Assembly (NCBI RefSeq): GCF_009928425.1
Contig: NZ_JAABNS010000001.1
Location: forward strand, 4,105,728 to 4,169,727
Source of the DNA: Pseudarthrobacter sp. ATCC 49987
GTDB lineage: Bacteria > Actinomycetota > Actinomycetes > Actinomycetales > Micrococcaceae
Direction of reading: 5' to 3'
DNA length: 64,000 bases
Shown one piece after another: positions 46,001 to 52,703 of the stretch (position 1 is the stretch's first letter; each line of letters begins with the position of its first letter). A program made the position numbers and the translations under genes. Below the pieces are notes generated by a model that made no database searches, was not told the DNA's origin, and saw nothing but the letters and a program-made list of their open reading frames with translations.

Positions 46001-46561
46001 CGCGCCCATGATCACCGGACGGGCCTTAAGCTGGCGGACGCTGCGCAGCGGGTCGCGGCGCCCGGTGTAGGAGAAGTGCGGGGCGGGTTCTTCAATTTCG
46101 AACTGGAGTGCCAGCGGGATGCCATTGGTGGACTGCGTGATTCCCGGCTGGGCAATCAGCGGGCTGAGCGCCTGTTCCCAGTCCGGCACGTCAAGCACCG
46201 GGGCCGGCCGGGACAGTCGGCTGACGTCGGCGGGGGCCAGCAGCTGGACACGGATCGCAGGGTTGTCCTCGGCCGCGAACAACAGGGCGGCAACATGCTT
46301 GCAGTCCTTCCGGACCGGGCAGCTGCACACCCCCACGGTGCAGCTCCAGCCGCCCGCCTTCCGGACCAGCTTCGCCGTCGTCGAATACGGCACATCGGAG
46401 CCGCCACGCACCTTGCCGAGCATGAGACCGGTGGCGGCGTCGAAGGACATACCCGAAACGCGGCTCCCCATGGCGTAGGCAAGTCCGGCCGCCAGGGAGC
46501 GGTCGTTGATCGCGGGAGTCTGTATTGCCAGTGCCGCACTCTCGTCCGGATGGGATGGCAT
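43070..46561 (-). CDS. SWIM zinc-finger SNF2 family ATPase (HepA/RapA-like)
   Basis: This 1163-residue protein has an N-terminal SWIM zinc finger (CSCPVRKDCKHVAAL, ~residue 85), a long middle domain and a C-terminal SNF2 motor. Motor motifs are DDMGLGKTVQAL (I), VVGNWEAE (Ia), LDEAQFVKN (II), ITGTPLENN (III), SLKAGGFGLNLTEADYV (V) and QAVDRTHRIGQ (VI). SNF2 ATPases move along DNA and remodel protein-DNA complexes; bacterial members are linked to transcription recycling or defence. A low-complexity Ala/Pro insert lies between motifs I and Ia. Confidence 0.93.
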   Translation of the reverse strand: MPSHPDESAALAIQTPAINDRSLAAGLAYAMGSRVSGMSFDAATGLMLGKVRGGSDVPYSTTAKLVRKAGGWSCTVGVCSCPVRKDCKHVAALLFAAEDNPAIRVQLLAPADVSRLSRPAPVLDVPDWEQALSPLIAQPGITQSTNGIPLALQFEIEEPAPHFSYTGRRDPLRSVRQLKARPVIMGAKGKWIRGDVSWNTLSYLSYRRECNEAHVEWMQEFLASHTALANRQHAGTGLWLGLNTYAGKNLWSLLAQARKIGVALVHSRGAEPVRFVEQPASVGLNLARFGAAPVPAEADGTVVLPAAGDADDGGLSLAPTITVEGEVVDPASVGTIGRPAHGIFLTSGPDALPGAAPTDAVITLAPLEGGLSEELLTFVTAGTTLHIPARDESRFLTGFYPKLKQSARVTASDESVELPQLAVPTLSLLANYGADHRVRLHWEWHYKSGKLVTAQPLWRHPGDHGYRDDPAEARILEAVGQPWDVVPALGESATGGWGTPRLSASAELSGLDTLAFTEELLPGLREVPGVSVDTAGEIADYREAEEAPVVSISTKATEQRDWFDLGIQISLEGQPVSFAAVFSALAAGQTKMLLPSGAYFSLDLPELHQLRALIEEARELQDNKDAPLQISRFQAGLWDELAQLGIVDQQAAAWREAVGGLLEGGAKGLPLPATLNAELRPYQLEGFNWLSFLYRHGLGGVLADDMGLGKTVQALALICAAKDAAVAPAAAADGSAAATVPGAAPGAAPGAAPFLVVAPTSVVGNWEAETARFAPGLTVRAISETFAKSGSSPTEAMAGADIVITSYALFRIDYEAYASKEWAGLVLDEAQFVKNHQSKAYQCARKLPAVFKLAITGTPLENNLMEFWALTSIVAPGLFSSPKRFAESYQKPVEKNGDKAQLDKLRRRVRPLMMRRTKEQVIHDLPPKQEQILEVVLNPRHQKVYQTHLQRERQKILGLIDDVNKNRFTIFQSLTLLRQLSLDPSLIDPSLSGVRSSKLDVLFEQLEDLVAEGHRALIFSQFTGFLGKVRERLVEENIEFCYLDGSTRNRTDVVNEFKNGAAPVFLISLKAGGFGLNLTEADYVFLLDPWWNPASEAQAVDRTHRIGQARNVMVYRLVAKDTIEEKVMALKARKSQLFADVMEGDALSGGALTAEDLAGLFND
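44305..44340 (-). repeat. Three 12-base tandem repeats inside the SNF2 gene
   Basis: GCGCAGCACCGG occurs twice in a row (44305-44316, 44317-44328) and then as GCGCAGCGCCAG (44329-44340). In the protein this gives GAAP units just before motif Ia. The 12-base period keeps the frame. Confidence 0.8.
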
Positions 46562-46660
46562 GTGCGCACTACTTTCAGCAGTTGGTCATCTGATCCATCT
46601 TAGCGAGCCTGGCGGGACTCCCCGAACCCATGGGACAAGGGACCACAGTGAGTGCTTCGT

Positions 46661-47026
46661 CTACTGGACCATGACCGGTGCCGGGCGCGCTGTGTCGAAG
46701 AGGCGCGCGGCCAGCCGGAGCAGGTGTGCAGGTGCATCTGCCTCGCCGCCGTCGTTTTTGTGTCCGAGGAACACAACCGTCCCGCTGACGGTCTCCTCGA
46801 GATGCAGACCTGCTTCGCGGATCAGCACTTCGGCCCGGACGTTCAGGGGCAGGGGGATGAAGTCTGCCTCGTCGTTCAGATAGGCGTGCCAATCCATGCA
46901 ACTGATTGCTCCGACGTTTCCTTCAACCAGGGTCTGCCGTGTGGCAAGAGCCGTGTCGATCTCCTCGACGCGAATGGGGTGGCTCAGGCGGGCCGGGATA
47001 ATCAGGGCGGTACGAGTCTGGCGCAT
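46661..47026 (-). CDS. DUF3846-like protein
   Basis: This 121-residue protein has the pattern of DUF3846: an N-terminal strand (TALIIPARLSHPIRVEEI), LVEGNVGAISCMDWHAYLNDEAD, then PLPLNVRAEVLIREAG and a strand TVVFLGHKND. The family is of unknown function and is often found on phages and plasmids. ATG 47026 is chosen (AGAAAGA upstream); the frame extends about 42 codons further without recognisable sequence. Confidence 0.6.
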   Translation of the reverse strand: MRQTRTALIIPARLSHPIRVEEIDTALATRQTLVEGNVGAISCMDWHAYLNDEADFIPLPLNVRAEVLIREAGLHLEETVSGTVVFLGHKNDGGEADAPAHLLRLAARLFDTARPAPVMVQ

Positions 47027-47249
47027 GACCGGGTCTTTCTGTGTTTGAACAATCGACAATTTCCACAGGCCTGAAACGCGGTCCAACCGGAAATCACCCG
47101 GTGCCCGGTCGGAGCATTGTGAAACGCCCGGTATCGTCCGCTTGGCGTGCATTTAATCGTTTAGCGCGAACTTGGACCGACGCCCTGGTGGCTTGCGTCT
47201 CCGCCTGTCACCGTGACCTGCCTGCCGCTGGTGCATCAGGGCTTAGGTG

Positions 47250-47393
47250 TCACCTCTGGCTTTTTCGCGGCTTTGCGAACAGCATTTCGCTGGTTTCGTT
47301 TTTTGCCTTTTTCTCGGCTCTCTTTTCGAGAATCGACTTTCCCGTTTTCTTGGCATTGACATTTCTGGGAGACTTTCCTGACAATGGAATCAC
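47250..47393 (-). CDS. Small basic protein (47 aa)
   Basis: A 47-codon frame on the minus strand runs from GTG at 47393 to TGA at 47250-47252. The product is very basic and Lys/Arg-rich, with NAKKTGKSILEKRAEKKAKN and a C-terminal AKPRKSQR. It resembles short conserved actinobacterial proteins with an xEKRAxKKAK helix, which have no known role. AGAAAGG lies just before the GTG, closer than usual; TTG at codon 4 is the alternative start. The gene is AT-rich compared with its surroundings. An opposite-strand frame here is less convincing. Confidence 0.55.
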   Translation of the reverse strand: MIPLSGKSPRNVNAKKTGKSILEKRAEKKAKNETSEMLFAKPRKSQR

Positions 47394-47506
47394 GCCTTTC
47401 TAAACGCTATCTACCCATCACCATACCTACTTATATTTTAAATGCCAGTCCACGTGTTTAGGGCGGATTATGGACCGTGCTGGGACCCAAAAGAGCCCGG
47501 GATTTA

Positions 47507-47591
47507 AACGTCCGAACGAAGGCACAACCTGAAGAGCGTTGGCCGGGTCACCCAAACTTCGCCGGACGTTCAGCTGCGGCTCAACCGCAGC
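47507..47591 (+). promoter_or_regulatory. Structured leader before the DMP19-like gene
   Basis: AACGTCCG (47507-47514) pairs with CGGACGTT (47563-47570), with an inner CGAAG/CTTCG stem. A separate hairpin GCTGCGG-CTCAA-CCGCAGC follows (47573-47591). The pair could form a folded 5' untranslated region. It matches no riboswitch that I know. Confidence 0.35.
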
Positions 47592-47657
47592 GCCGGCGGT
47601 GCCACGTACCGTGAAAGGGATCGGAGCACCACCCGCCTTAAGCAGTGAGGATTTTCC

Positions 47658-48527
47658 ATGAGCAACGGCCTTTCCACCACCCTGCCCGCCACCGGTTACG
47701 CGACGGTCCTGCCGCGGGCGGTCATCAACGGCAGCGACGCGGACGTCGTTGACGCAAACGTGGACGTGGTCAATGCCATGTACGCGGAGTTGCTCGACAT
47801 CGAGGAAATCGCGCCGAACGCGCTGCGCAGCTACTACGTCGACTTCTACCTGACGCAGTCGCTGGGCGGCGGGTTCGCCCAGTACGTCTTTACCGCGCCC
47901 GAACGCCAGGACATCGACGCCTACATCCGGGCCGGGCTCGAAAGCATGGGGGCCGCCGCTCACCTGGACCTCTTCAACCGCACCGTGGCTGCCTTCGATT
48001 CCCTCTCCGAGGAGGAAGCAGACGCGTATCTTGATGGGGACGCGGATCTGGACAGCGGCACGGACGGCGTCCCGGACGTGGTCGGACTCCTGGAAGAGCT
48101 CGACAGCGAGTTCGAAACCCTGCTGGAGACCGAAGACATCATCGCGCTGAACGCCGCGTGGCTCCGGGACCTGGCAGACCTCCTGGTCCTGGACGAGGAG
48201 GAGCTCGACCGCCACATCGCCGAGCGTGTGTCCCGGATCCCGAACCTGGCGGAGCGCCAGGCCGAGGCCGCTGAAGGTGATCTGCTCGACATGCCGGAAT
48301 TCGAAATGATCATCCGCGAGCTCTGCGACGTGGCAGGCCACACCCTCCTGAAGATCACCATGGGCGACCCCAACTATGACCACGAGGGCCAGACCACCCT
48401 GGCCTGGCATTTCACCACGGACCAGGGCGAGTTCCTCATGCTCGAGGACGAACGCGAAGCGGTCATGATCCACCCGGAGAGCAAGGAGATTCTGGCCGCC
48501 GTCGAGTTCGAGGTCGAGGACGACTGA
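47658..48527 (+). CDS. DMP19-like acidic protein (DUF4375 type)
   Basis: This 289-residue protein is strongly acidic, with long Asp/Glu runs (SLSEEEADAYLDGDADLD, LDEEELDRHIAE). The N-terminal half carries the DUF4375/DMP19 pattern YVDFYLTQSLGGGFAQYVF and YIRAGLESMGAAAHLDLF. DMP19 of Neisseria is a DNA-mimic protein that binds a repressor in place of DNA. The C-terminal half (EFEMIIRELCDVAGHTLLK onward) is extra. GTGAGGA lies before the ATG. It could modulate a DNA-binding protein; the partner is unknown. Confidence 0.72.
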   Translation: MSNGLSTTLPATGYATVLPRAVINGSDADVVDANVDVVNAMYAELLDIEEIAPNALRSYYVDFYLTQSLGGGFAQYVFTAPERQDIDAYIRAGLESMGAAAHLDLFNRTVAAFDSLSEEEADAYLDGDADLDSGTDGVPDVVGLLEELDSEFETLLETEDIIALNAAWLRDLADLLVLDEEELDRHIAERVSRIPNLAERQAEAAEGDLLDMPEFEMIIRELCDVAGHTLLKITMGDPNYDHEGQTTLAWHFTTDQGEFLMLEDEREAVMIHPESKEILAAVEFEVEDD

Positions 48528-48537
48528 GCCCGAACAA

Positions 48538-48563
48538 CTGCCACCGGCCGCGGCCGGCGGCAG
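48538..48563. terminator. Bidirectional terminator between DMP19-like and lipoprotein genes
   Basis: CTGCC-A-CCGG and CCGG-C-GGCAG arms meet around the palindrome CCGGCCGCGGCCGG, with one mismatch, between two converging stop codons. Confidence 0.65.
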
Positions 48564-48576
48564 TGATGGCCGGCAG

Positions 48577-49116
48577 TTAGTACCCGGAGGTGCCGGTGAT
48601 CATGTCACCTGAGGGGGCCACGAGGTACCAGACGCTGCCCACACCCTGGCCCCGGATGTCCCCGGCCGCCGCATCCTTGGCGTAGTAGTACACGGGCATC
48701 CCGTTGATGGTCAGCTGCTTCTTGCCCTCCGGGGTGGCGATGGTGCCCACGGTGCCGGTGACGCCGTCGACCGTTGGCGTGTCACCGGCGGCGAGGGCCG
48801 GAGGCCATGCGGCGATGCACCCGCCGGTGCAGGTGCTCGTCCCGGAGTCTTTGACGTCCTTCGTGTAGAAGTAGACGCTCATGCCTTTGCCGTCGACGAC
48901 GATCCTGCCGGCGGTGGAATCCGCGACCTTGAGATCCGGCCCGGCCGCGGCCGGTGCAGAGGTGGAAGCCGGAGCCGAACCCGCTGCGGCACTGCCGGGC
49001 GGCGTCGTGGCGGCCGCCGGCGTCGTGGACGTGGCAGTCCCGCTGGTGCCGGCACAGCCGGAGAGCAGTGCGGCGAGGGCGAAAGCGGACAGGCCAATGC
49101 TGAGGTGCTTTTTCAT
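48577..49116 (-). CDS. Lipoprotein with two secreted-repeat units (COG4315 type)
   Basis: This 179-residue protein has a clear lipoprotein signal (LSAFALAALLSGC) and a Thr/Ala/Pro linker to about residue 62. Two related units follow: GRIVVDGKGMSVYFYTKDVKDSG and KKQLTINGMPVYYYAKDAAAGD, the secreted repeat often seen in such lipoproteins. AAGGAGC precedes the ATG. It faces an ECF sigma factor gene and has the same type of promoter, so it is likely part of that regulon. Its biochemical role is unknown. Confidence 0.85.
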   Translation of the reverse strand: MKKHLSIGLSAFALAALLSGCAGTSGTATSTTPAAATTPPGSAAAGSAPASTSAPAAAGPDLKVADSTAGRIVVDGKGMSVYFYTKDVKDSGTSTCTGGCIAAWPPALAAGDTPTVDGVTGTVGTIATPEGKKQLTINGMPVYYYAKDAAAGDIRGQGVGSVWYLVAPSGDMITGTSGY

Positions 49117-49168
49117 GTGCTGCTCCTTGAGTCGAACCGGCCAACTGGCCAGGCCGGCGCTAACCGTT

Positions 49169-49196
49169 ACGACGCCTCCGGAGGAAGAATGGTTCA
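49169..49196 (-). promoter_or_regulatory. ECF-type promoter of the lipoprotein gene
   Basis: On the minus strand TGAACC (49196-49191), 16 bases, then CGTCGT (49174-49169), about 53 bases before the ATG. Same form and spacing as the promoter of the facing sigma factor gene. Confidence 0.8.
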
Positions 49197-49222
49197 CAGG
49201 ACTGCGCCCCGGAACCCGTACG

Positions 49223-49250
49223 TGAACCGTTCCGGCGATCCGCACGTCAT
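49223..49250 (+). promoter_or_regulatory. ECF-type promoter of the sigma factor gene
   Basis: TGAACC (49223-49228), 16 bases, then CGTCAT (49245-49250), 41 bases before the sigma ATG. It indicates autoregulation. Confidence 0.8.
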
Positions 49251-49290
49251 AGGGGGAACAGGCGCACAAACCCACCCGGGGAGGACGGTC

Positions 49291-49791
49291 ATGTCGCTCG
49301 ACGAAGACGTGGTGGCGGCGATTTACCGCGACCACGGGCCGGCGCTCAGGCGTTTCGTCCTGAGTGCCTGCCGGGATCCGCACATGGCGGACGACGTCGT
49401 GCAGGAAACAGTGCTGCGGGTCTGGCAGCAGGCCCCCCAGATCACGGGAAGCCTGCGCAGCTACCTGTTCCGGACGGCCCGCAACATCATGATCGACAAC
49501 TACCGCAAGGCCCAGCGCCGGCCCCGCGAGGCGACAGAACGGGACCTGGCAGACCCGGCCGACGGCGAGGAACGCGTGGACGAACTCCTCAACCGGGTAC
49601 TGATGGAAGAGGCGCTGCTCCGGCTCAGCGCGGAGCACCGGGACGTTCTGGTGGCCCTCCATTACCGCCGCTACACCGTGCAGGAGGCATCGGTCAGTTT
49701 GAATATCCCCAGCGGAACAGTGAAGTCCCGCGCGTTCTACGCCGTGCGGGCCCTCCGGACGATCCTTGATGAGATGGGGGTGCAGCGGTGA
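49291..49791 (+). CDS. ECF sigma factor (SigL/SigK group)
   Basis: This 166-residue sigma-70 family factor has region 2 (IYRDHGPALRRFVLSACRDPHMADDVVQETVLRVWQ, read in two parts) with the DDVVQE motif, and region 4 (LSAEHRDVLVALHYRRYTVQEASVSLNIPSGTVKSR) with the helix-turn-helix. ATG 49291 follows GGGGAGGAC. The 3' end overlaps the anti-sigma gene by four bases, and the promoter in front carries the TGAACC/CGTC boxes, so it probably transcribes its own gene and the facing lipoprotein gene. Confidence 0.92.
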   Translation: MSLDEDVVAAIYRDHGPALRRFVLSACRDPHMADDVVQETVLRVWQQAPQITGSLRSYLFRTARNIMIDNYRKAQRRPREATERDLADPADGEERVDELLNRVLMEEALLRLSAEHRDVLVALHYRRYTVQEASVSLNIPSGTVKSRAFYAVRALRTILDEMGVQR

Positions 49792-50489
49792 GCGCCACGG
49801 ACCTGCACCAACTGCTCGGCGCCTACCTGCTCGGCGGGCTGGAACCCGAGGAGGCCGCCGCCTTTGAGCAGCACCTGGGCAGCTGCGCGGACTGCCGGCG
49901 TGAGCTGGACGAGCTGGCCAGCCTCCCGGCGCTGCTGGACGCGCTCCCGGTGCCCGACGCCGTCGCCCTCGGCGCCGCTGCCGCCACCACCGGGCGGAAA
50001 CCGGCGACGCCGGAACCGCCGCCGTCGGGCCCCACGCCTGCCGTCATGCCGCGGCAGCTTCTCGACGAACTGTCCACACGTCGCCGGAGAATACGACGCC
50101 GGTGGACCGCAGCGCTCGCCGCAGCGGCAGCGGGCTGCCTGGCTCTCGGAATCCTGGCGGCGCCGCTGGTCAATCAGCCGCCCAAGCCGGACGCCAGCTA
50201 CTCCGTCCAGGCCGGCGACGGGCTGCAGTTCACGGTGGGGATGGTCAAAAAGACCTGGGGCACTGAGCTCGCCGTCGAAGGCCGGAGCCTCCCGGTGGAC
50301 GGGACCCTGTCGCTGTGGGTGAAGGCCAGCGACGGCGGCGAAGACCGCGCCTGCGCATGGACGGCAACGCCGAGCGGGAGGGTCAGGATCACCGGAGCCA
50401 CGCCCCTGCAGCTTGCCAACATAGCCAGCGTTGAGATGCGGAACGGGCAGCAGCAGACCATGGCCGTCATCGCCGTGCCGCGGGAATAA
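49788..50489 (+). CDS. Anti-sigma factor with zinc-binding domain and one membrane helix
   Basis: This 233-residue protein has an N-terminal anti-sigma domain with the zinc motif HLGSCADC (His-x3-Cys-x2-Cys) at about residues 28-35. A Pro/Ala linker and one membrane helix near 107-130 (WTAALAAAAAGCLALGILAA) lead to an exported RskA-like domain. GTG at 49788 overlaps the sigma stop (GTGA), ensuring paired synthesis. It would hold the sigma factor at the membrane until a signal, perhaps redox or envelope stress, releases it. Confidence 0.9.
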   Translation: MSATDLHQLLGAYLLGGLEPEEAAAFEQHLGSCADCRRELDELASLPALLDALPVPDAVALGAAAATTGRKPATPEPPPSGPTPAVMPRQLLDELSTRRRRIRRRWTAALAAAAAGCLALGILAAPLVNQPPKPDASYSVQAGDGLQFTVGMVKKTWGTELAVEGRSLPVDGTLSLWVKASDGGEDRACAWTATPSGRVRITGATPLQLANIASVEMRNGQQQTMAVIAVPRE

Positions 50490-50717
50490 CAGCGGCGACG
50501 CCCCCGGGACTGGAAAGCCGGCCCGGAGTTTGCAGCTGGTGCGTGCCCTGACTCACACGGCAGGGCGATCACCTCATGAAGCGGGATGACGGACCGTCGT
50601 CGTAATTTCCTGCGCCGTGTGAAGCCACGTTGCGCTCTGCGTCCGCAGGTTTCGCCTGGTATTGGGAACCGGAAGCAACGGTGGTTGATTGGGGGAAAGC
50701 CTCGAAAGGAAACTGCC

Positions 50718-51233
50718 ATGACGGATCATTCTGACCTGAGCCCGCAACGGCTCCGTCACGTTTTGGGTCATTTCGCCACCGGGTTGACGGTGATCACCGC
50801 TGCCACAAGTGACGGCCCTGCCGGGTTTACCTGCCAGTCCTTTTCTTCCCTATCGCTGGAGCCCGCCCTGGTGACTTTCAGCCCGGCCCGGACGTCCTCG
50901 ACCTGGCCGCTGCTGCGCGGGGCAGGGAAGTTCACAGTGAACATCCTGGCCCAGGAGCATCAGCATCTGGCCGCCCAGTTCGCCCGGTCGGGAACCGAAA
51001 AATTCGCCGGAGCCGACCACGCGCCGTCCCCGCTGGGCAACCCTGTGCTGCCCGAGGCCCTGGCCTGGGTGGACTGCGAACTCCATCAGGAATACGACGG
51101 CGGCGATCACACGATCGTGGTCGCCGCCGTCCGCTCCCTCAGTGCACGCACGGACGCGGAACCCCTGCTCTTCTACAGGGGCAACTACTACGGCGTTCAG
51201 CTCCGCGACGCGCTGCTTCCCGGCGCCGCCTGA
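50718..51233 (+). CDS. Flavin reductase (HpaC/NtaB-like)
   Basis: This 171-residue FMN-binding split-barrel protein makes reduced flavin for partner monooxygenases. Signatures are RHVLGHFATGLTVITAA, FTCQSFSSLSLEPALVTF and FTVNILAQEHQHLAAQFA. GAAAGGA precedes the ATG at 50718; an in-frame extension to 50586 has no site. It converges with an NtaA/DszA-type monooxygenase and is its most likely partner. It could in principle also serve other flavin enzymes. Confidence 0.87.
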   Translation: MTDHSDLSPQRLRHVLGHFATGLTVITAATSDGPAGFTCQSFSSLSLEPALVTFSPARTSSTWPLLRGAGKFTVNILAQEHQHLAAQFARSGTEKFAGADHAPSPLGNPVLPEALAWVDCELHQEYDGGDHTIVVAAVRSLSARTDAEPLLFYRGNYYGVQLRDALLPGAA

Positions 51234-51262
51234 CCACGGCAGGCACGCCGCCTGCCGTGGTC
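51232..51262. terminator. Terminator between flavin reductase and monooxygenase genes
   Basis: Perfect 13-bp stem (51232-51244 with 51250-51262), loop ACGCC, overlapping the reductase stop and lying between convergent genes. Confidence 0.75.
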
Positions 51263-51275
51263 CCACTGCGCCCGG

Positions 51276-52703
51276 CTAAACCCGCAGCGGAGCCAGGTCG
51301 TTCGGCTTCACTGTTGCTGCGGCCGACAGGTCGCTGAAGGCACCGCGATAGCGCGTTGCGGGGTGGGTTGGCTCCAGCTTCGGGCCACGGCCGAAAACCT
51401 TCTCACGCAGCGTGCCCGGCGCGTACTCCGTCTGGGCCAGGCCGCGGCGCTGCAACTCGGGCAGCACGCCCTGGATGAAGTCCGTGTAGGACCCGGGGAT
51501 GATCTGGTTGATGATGTTCACACCATCGATCCCGGCATCCTGCCAGCGTTCCAGTTCGTCCACAATCTGATCCGGGGTGCCGGCGATCTGCTGGGCCTTG
51601 GCACGGTAGCGTGCCAGGTCACCGATCGTAGGCTTGCCGCCGGGCACGGACGCAATGGCGGCTTGAAGAACACCCTGGGCGCCCTCGGTCTCGACGTCGC
51701 CCAGCGGGGTATCGAGCGGGAGGCCGCCCAGATCGACGCCGATCCCGCCGCCGATATGCGCGATGATCGTGTGGAGATCCAGGTACTCGTCGTATTCGGC
51801 CTGCTTGCGGGCGACCTCTGCCTCGGTGCTGCCGATTACGAAGGACAGTCCGCCAAAGATCTTGACGTCGCCGGCGGCCCGGCCTGCCGCGGCTTCGAGG
51901 GCCCGGATCGAGGCAGTTTGTTTCTTGACGTAGTCAACGTTGGGCGCAAAGAGGAAGGTTGCCTCCGCGTTCTCCGCAGCGAATTTCTTGCCGCGGGCGG
52001 AACTCCCCGCCTGGAACAGGAACGGCGTGCGCTGCGGGCTGGGTGCGACCAGGTGTGGGCCGTCAATGGAGTAACGGGTCCCGCGGTGGTTGACCTTGTG
52101 GACCTTCGACGGATCCGCGTGGATGCCGCGGACCTTGTCGGCCAGCAGTGCGTCGTCGTCCCAGGAACCCTCCCAGAGCTTGTAGACGGCCTCGGTGTAT
52201 TCCTCGGCCCAGTCGTACCGGTCGTCGTGCGGAGTGAGCCCGGCGTTGCCGAAGTTCCGGTGGGCGTTCTCCAACACACTGGTAACGATGTTCCAGGCGA
52301 CACGGCCATTGGAAATATGGTCCAGGGTCGACAGCTGACGGGCCAGCTGGAACGGATCCGACTGGATCACCGAGCTCGTCATGGCGAGGCCAATATCCTT
52401 GGTCACCGCGGCCAGTGCGGAGCAGAGCACCAGCGGATCGTTCGAGGGGACCTGAAGCCCCCGCTCGACCAGCGAGGCCCAGCCGCCCTCGTGGTCACCG
52501 TACAGCCCCACGACGTCGGCGAAGAACATCGCATCGAATTTCGCCTCCTCCAGCTCGCGGGCCAGATCGACCCACAGCTGCAGCTCGTTGAAGCGGTGCT
52601 GCTGCGCCTCCGGATGCCGCCACTGGCCCCCCAGGATGTGGGTGGTTGTGTTCATCACGAAAGCGCTCAGGAGCAGCCGGGGACGTTCGTCAAAGGTCCC
52701 CAT
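51276..52703 (-). CDS. FMNH2-dependent monooxygenase (NtaA/SnaA/DszA group)
   Basis: This 475-residue bacterial-luciferase-type enzyme needs reduced flavin from a reductase. The start (LLLSAFVMNTTTHILGGQWRHPEAQ), FDAMFFADVVGLYGDHEGG and FLFQAGSSARGKKFAAENAEATFLFA are signatures of the nitrilotriacetate/dibenzothiophene-sulfone/dimethylsulfide monooxygenase group. It sits behind a SAM riboswitch with an SfnB-like gene, so a C-S bond-cleaving role is likely. The substrate is not known. It overlaps the next gene by one base. Confidence 0.88.
   Translation of the reverse strand: MGTFDERPRLLLSAFVMNTTTHILGGQWRHPEAQQHRFNELQLWVDLARELEEAKFDAMFFADVVGLYGDHEGGWASLVERGLQVPSNDPLVLCSALAAVTKDIGLAMTSSVIQSDPFQLARQLSTLDHISNGRVAWNIVTSVLENAHRNFGNAGLTPHDDRYDWAEEYTEAVYKLWEGSWDDDALLADKVRGIHADPSKVHKVNHRGTRYSIDGPHLVAPSPQRTPFLFQAGSSARGKKFAAENAEATFLFAPNVDYVKKQTASIRALEAAAGRAAGDVKIFGGLSFVIGSTEAEVARKQAEYDEYLDLHTIIAHIGGGIGVDLGGLPLDTPLGDVETEGAQGVLQAAIASVPGGKPTIGDLARYRAKAQQIAGTPDQIVDELERWQDAGIDGVNIINQIIPGSYTDFIQGVLPELQRRGLAQTEYAPGTLREKVFGRGPKLEPTHPATRYRGAFSDLSAAATVKPNDLAPLRV

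Noticed and set aside
47041..47403. Plus-strand frame of 120 codons in the AT-rich stretch
   Set aside because: Phe/Leu-rich end comes from T-runs; no ribosome site or similarity, while the opposite strand has a more coherent small basic protein.
47260..47460. AT-rich stretch as an insertion sequence or prophage scar
   Set aside because: No transposase, integrase, terminal repeats or target duplication could be seen.
50586..50717. N-terminal extension of the flavin reductase
   Set aside because: The extra 44 codons are Arg-rich with no conserved residues, and GAAAGGA sits before the ATG at 50718.
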